Source of the DNA: Chitinophagaceae bacterium UBA1946
GTDB taxonomy: Bacteria; Bacteroidota; Bacteroidia; Chitinophagales; Chitinophagaceae
Reading direction: 5' to 3'
Length of the DNA: 31,834 nt
Assembly: GCA_002336815.1 (NCBI GenBank)
Contig: DDEU01000061.1
Span: 217-32,050, forward strand
The notes under the pieces were generated by a model that saw nothing but the letters and a program-made list of their open reading frames with translations, was not told the origin of the DNA and did no database searches. Positions 29,226 to 31,834 of this stretch are shown piece after piece. Position 1 is the first letter of the stretch. Each line of letters begins with the position of its first letter. Made by a program: the position numbers and the translations under genes.

Positions 29226-30437
29226 TTATTGCACAGCATCTGTCTTTCTATCGGTTACATTCTTTATGATAAAAAAGAAAATGATCACAAATAAGATGCC
29301 TGCAGCGGCTTCTGCCAGCAGCATGTATTTACTGTTGTATTTATCATGTGCCCATCCGTCAAAGGCAGTCATGTAAACCACGGGCAGATTGCCCAATGAA
29401 GCCAATAAAGAATACTTAGTGGCTACATTCTTTTTTCCGATCGCAAACAAGATCACGGCAGTAAAAGCTGCATTGATCATGCCGATACCAAAAGTGTAGG
29501 AGAGCACACCGGCAATATAAACGTTGGGTTGCATCGGTGATAGCGCCATTACAACTGTAACAAGTGCACAAACGATGCCGCTGCCCAAATAGCCTACCCA
29601 TTTCCCCCAGCGGTCGATGATAAAACCACCGGTTACACATCCTACAGCGCTTACAAAGCCGCTCAGGACGCCGGTTACAAGTGCAACGGTATCTGCACCG
29701 GTATGCCAGTCTGTTGCAATGGCCGACCAGAGATTGGCTGCAGCACCTGAACCAATGGGAGAGATGATCAATACAATTACCAGCAACGCCACCGGTACCT
29801 TCAGCATGGCGATGATATCTTTACCCATGTCTGCCAGTTCAGTGGCGATGGTCTTGCCTTTCTCACGGGGCACATCCTTTATCAGCAGTATCACCAGCGC
29901 AAAAAATACGGAGGCTACACTCAGCACAATACCGGCAACGGGTACACTATAATGTGTAGAAAGCCAGAGCCCTGCACCACCACCGGCACCCACTCCCACG
30001 AGGCTGCCTGCCTGGAACCAGCCCGATGCATTTCCTTTTTGATTTTCTTTGATGCATTTGGCCATGAAACCGCTGATGGGCAGCAGCATAAAAGTGCCGC
30101 CTACCTGTGAAAGAAATACAACGACAGAAAGTAATACCTGTTCTTTCGCATCAAAGGAATGGAAACAAAGAAAGAGCAGGGCGGCGCAGCAAAAGATCAA
30201 ACTGATGTAAAACCATTTCTTCAAACTCAGTGAAATATCAACGATGGGGCCCCATATAAACCGCCAGAGGTTTGCCGAAAAGCCTACTGCAACAACAGCC
30301 GCAGCCTGTGCTACAGAAAACCCATGCTGCGTAAGCAGGTAAGGCAATGCCACCGTTACAAAGCCCTGGCTGAGGCCGGCAGGAAGCGTAAGAAAGAATA
30401 TGTAAAAGGGTTTGATGTATTGCTGATCAGTATTCAT
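29226..30437 (-). CDS. MFS transporter, AmpG/PAT-like
   Basis: 403 residues, about 12 transmembrane helices. The start resembles acetyl-CoA/AmpG-type carriers: PAGLSQGFVTVALPYLLTQ, then AVGFSANLWRFIWGPIVDIS, a variant of the loop 2-3 motif G-x-x-x-D. The equivalent loop of the second half, GGFIIDRWGKWVGYLGSG, is a good match to MFS motif A. AmpG-like proteins import muropeptides, but general MFS carriers share these features, so the substrate is not known. No cell-wall recycling gene is nearby. The short tail is basic (KNVTDRKTDAVQ). A TTCCTTTG box (30504-30497 on the minus strand), like that of the glucan synthase gene, may be its promoter. Confidence 0.82.
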   Translation of the reverse strand: MNTDQQYIKPFYIFFLTLPAGLSQGFVTVALPYLLTQHGFSVAQAAAVVAVGFSANLWRFIWGPIVDISLSLKKWFYISLIFCCAALLFLCFHSFDAKEQVLLSVVVFLSQVGGTFMLLPISGFMAKCIKENQKGNASGWFQAGSLVGVGAGGGAGLWLSTHYSVPVAGIVLSVASVFFALVILLIKDVPREKGKTIATELADMGKDIIAMLKVPVALLVIVLIISPIGSGAAANLWSAIATDWHTGADTVALVTGVLSGFVSAVGCVTGGFIIDRWGKWVGYLGSGIVCALVTVVMALSPMQPNVYIAGVLSYTFGIGMINAAFTAVILFAIGKKNVATKYSLLASLGNLPVVYMTAFDGWAHDKYNSKYMLLAEAAAGILFVIIFFFIIKNVTDRKTDAVQ

Positions 30438-30659
30438 CTAATGCCTTTAATGGTGAATGTTTATTTGTAACTGGTTGTGCTGCGCTGCTCAGCCATCAAA
30501 GGAAAATAAAAATATCCTTGAAGATAATAAGTTAAAGCAATGATGCCGCTGCATTAACAGAATAATTGCCCGGCTATTTAATAAGAGGATCGGAAAATAT
30601 TATGAAAGGGGGGACGGAATGAAAGAGGATTGCAAAAAGGTCAATTGTAAAGCCAGTGG

Positions 30660-31088
30660 TTAGGCTGTTTTTTTACCCAAAACTGCTGTTCTGAAAAAAT
30701 AACGCCAGGGCATAAAGATCGCTGGCAGGATCACAAAGATGAACACGGTGGCCGTGTATTCGGCATCAGAACCTGCCAATTCATTTTTCTTCCACAAAGG
30801 ATAAGCTACTACAAAAAGCCAGGCTGTTTTATATACAATTTCAAGCAGCACTACCGGCAGCATTTTAAGCGGCCTGATAATACCGATCCATGAAACAGCA
30901 CCATAAGCCAGCCATACACACCAGGCAACTGCATCGGTAACTTCCCAGGGACCTTTGTGATGAAGAATGTGTATCCACGAATCATAACTCAGGAATACAA
31001 ACATCAGGGCGAACAATAAACGCAGGCCATAGATGTTTATTCGGGCAACACCTTCGTAGTGTTCGTAATCTCTTTTGAAAATATTCAT
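30660..31088 (-). CDS. Four-helix membrane protein of unknown function
   Basis: 142 residues. The N-terminus is charged (MNIFKRDYEHYEGVARIN). Four helices follow: near 21-41 (LRLLFALMFVFLSYDSW), 51-72 (AVAWCVWLAYGAVSWIGI), 76-98 (MLPVVLLEIVYKTAWLFVVA) and 112-133 (ATVFIFVILPAIFMPWRYFF). Several Trp and Tyr mark the membrane edges, and the tail is basic. The His-containing loop WIHILHHKGPWEVTD between helices 1 and 2 is the most distinctive part. No known family is recognised. It appears to be a single gene; no terminator was seen in the 222 bases before the MFS gene. Confidence 0.7.
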   Translation of the reverse strand: MNIFKRDYEHYEGVARINIYGLRLLFALMFVFLSYDSWIHILHHKGPWEVTDAVAWCVWLAYGAVSWIGIIRPLKMLPVVLLEIVYKTAWLFVVAYPLWKKNELAGSDAEYTATVFIFVILPAIFMPWRYFFRTAVLGKKTA

Positions 31089-31574
31089 GGCTTTTTTCTT
31101 TTAAAACGTATAACAGGGAGTTAAGTTACTGCTATCGCATTATATTTTTTTGTATTTTCTTATGTCACTGCTTTTGCCCCACAGGAAACCTGCCAGCGGG
31201 TATGTTGCCGGCCTTTGATTTCTTCTCTGCTCATTGCGATGCCTGTAATAATTGCCGGTTGACGGGCAGTTGAGTATGGATAGGCTTTACCAATTTAAAA
31301 AATGGTGGAAATACAGCGGCGCTCAAAAGAAATAACGGTGATACCACGGGTTGCTGCCCATGGGCAGGCGGATAGGAGTGTAAAGCGCGGTGAGGATGGG
31401 TGTGCTGGCCTGCGCCGGACTTGCAACGGATAGCCGCTGCTGCTGCTGATTTGCTTACTGCTGTCCATTGCCCCTTAGAGCCGGAAAGGCTGTGCAATTT
31501 TCAACGCAAATCGAACCGTAAAATCCACCAAAATCAACTACCTTCGCCCCCTTATAAAAACGGATACTGACGGA
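31089..31574. other. Intergenic region between the membrane protein and lepA
   Basis: No supported gene. It becomes G/C-richer than its surroundings around 31320-31460. It contains a perfect 14-bp palindrome CTGCCCATGGGCAG (31354-31367) and a short CTG run (31438-31449). Open frames here start at non-ATG codons and have low-complexity sequence. Confidence 0.5.
31539..31546 (+). promoter_or_regulatory. -7-like promoter element of lepA
   Basis: TACCTTCG is one mismatch from TAnnTTTG and is followed by a C run. It is 29 bases before the lepA ATG. No clear -33 element was seen. Confidence 0.4.
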
Positions 31575-31834
31575 ATGAAGAACATCAGAAATTTTTGCAT
31601 CATTGCTCATATTGACCACGGAAAGAGTACACTGGCCGACCGCCTGCTGGAATTTACCCATACCATTGGCGAAAGGGACATGCAGGCGCAGGTGCTGGAT
31701 GATATGGACCTGGAAAGGGAAAAGGGCATTACCATTAAAAGCCACGCCATACAGATCAACTATAAATGGGAGGGTGTTGAATATGTGCTGAACCTGATCG
31801 ATACGCCGGGCCACGTGGATTTCAGCTACGAAGT
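31575..31834 (+). CDS. lepA: Elongation factor 4 (LepA), N-terminal part (partial)
   Basis: The first 86 codons before the window ends. The GTPase P-loop AHIDHGKST is at 11-19, the switch I region is EREKGITIKSHAI, and the G3 motif is DTPGHVDFSYE. LepA is a ribosome-bound translational GTPase; an SHAI-type switch I after GITIK separates it from EF-G, which usually has a different sequence at this point. The ATG is preceded by GACGGA, a fair ribosome site. The gene runs off the window and its C-terminal domains cannot be seen. Confidence 0.95.
   Translation, partial: MKNIRNFCIIAHIDHGKSTLADRLLEFTHTIGERDMQAQVLDDMDLEREKGITIKSHAIQINYKWEGVEYVLNLIDTPGHVDFSYE

Noticed and set aside
31231..31497. 88-codon minus-strand frame upstream of lepA
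   Set aside because: Starts at TTG, has an Ala/Ser/His-rich low-complexity peptide and lies in a G/C-rich intergenic patch.
1..31834. CRISPR arrays, tRNA or rRNA genes, insertion sequences, phage genes
   Set aside because: No regularly spaced repeats, no tRNA cloverleaf with conserved arms, no rRNA-like tract, and no transposase or integrase frame was found.

Overview
The window reads as Bacteroidota chromosome, most likely Chitinophagaceae (Ferruginibacter-like). Support: a type IX secretion C-terminal domain, many SusD-style lipoproteins and 'MKK...' signal peptides, very A-rich ribosome-binding regions, promoter -7 elements of the TAnnTTTG type, a DUF5777 beta-barrel gene, and ordinary housekeeping genes at both edges (groEL tail, lepA head). 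The genus is inference. No rRNA, tRNA, CRISPR array, insertion sequence or phage gene was seen.

Layout. 1-3.7 kb: groEL end, two terminators with a possible tiny gene between them, a secreted RCC1-repeat protein, and a PAS histidine kinase. 3.7-6.2 kb: two divergent paralogous cupins, an AraC-type regulator with a metal-binding-like N-terminus, and a secreted JAB/JAMM-like protein. 6.2-7.7 kb: a methyltransferase and endonuclease III. 7.8-14.8 kb: the most interesting part, two divergent operons around one symmetric control region. 14.9-16.6 kb: a folded repeat element, DUF1801, a lipocalin-like lipoprotein and a gene-poor stretch. 16.6-25.4 kb: one 8.8-kb gene for a cyclic beta-1,2-glucan synthase type enzyme. 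25.6-31.8 kb: small membrane protein, DUF1415, 2OG-Fe(II) oxygenase, a 640-base gap with RNA-like hairpins, a CPA1 antiporter, an MFS transporter, another small membrane protein, and lepA.

How the redox region may work. The rightward operon encodes a small Tat-motif protein, a Tat-exported iron-sulfur protein with three four-Cys motifs and one three-Cys motif, an NrfD/PsrC/ActC-type 10-helix quinol protein, a membrane-anchored Ig-like protein and a monohaem cytochrome c. The leftward operon encodes two cytochrome-like proteins, at least one a clear lipoprotein, carrying CX4CH haem motifs, and a DUF5777 beta-barrel. No molybdopterin catalytic subunit is present. The parsimonious reading is quinol oxidation at the inner membrane, transfer through Fe-S and cytochrome c, and hand-over to outer-membrane cytochromes beside a beta-barrel. 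This is inference. The control region between the operons has 17-bp inverted arms, a perfect TGTGA-N6-TCACA site and -7-like boxes, all sharing one centre of symmetry, which argues the two operons are switched together.
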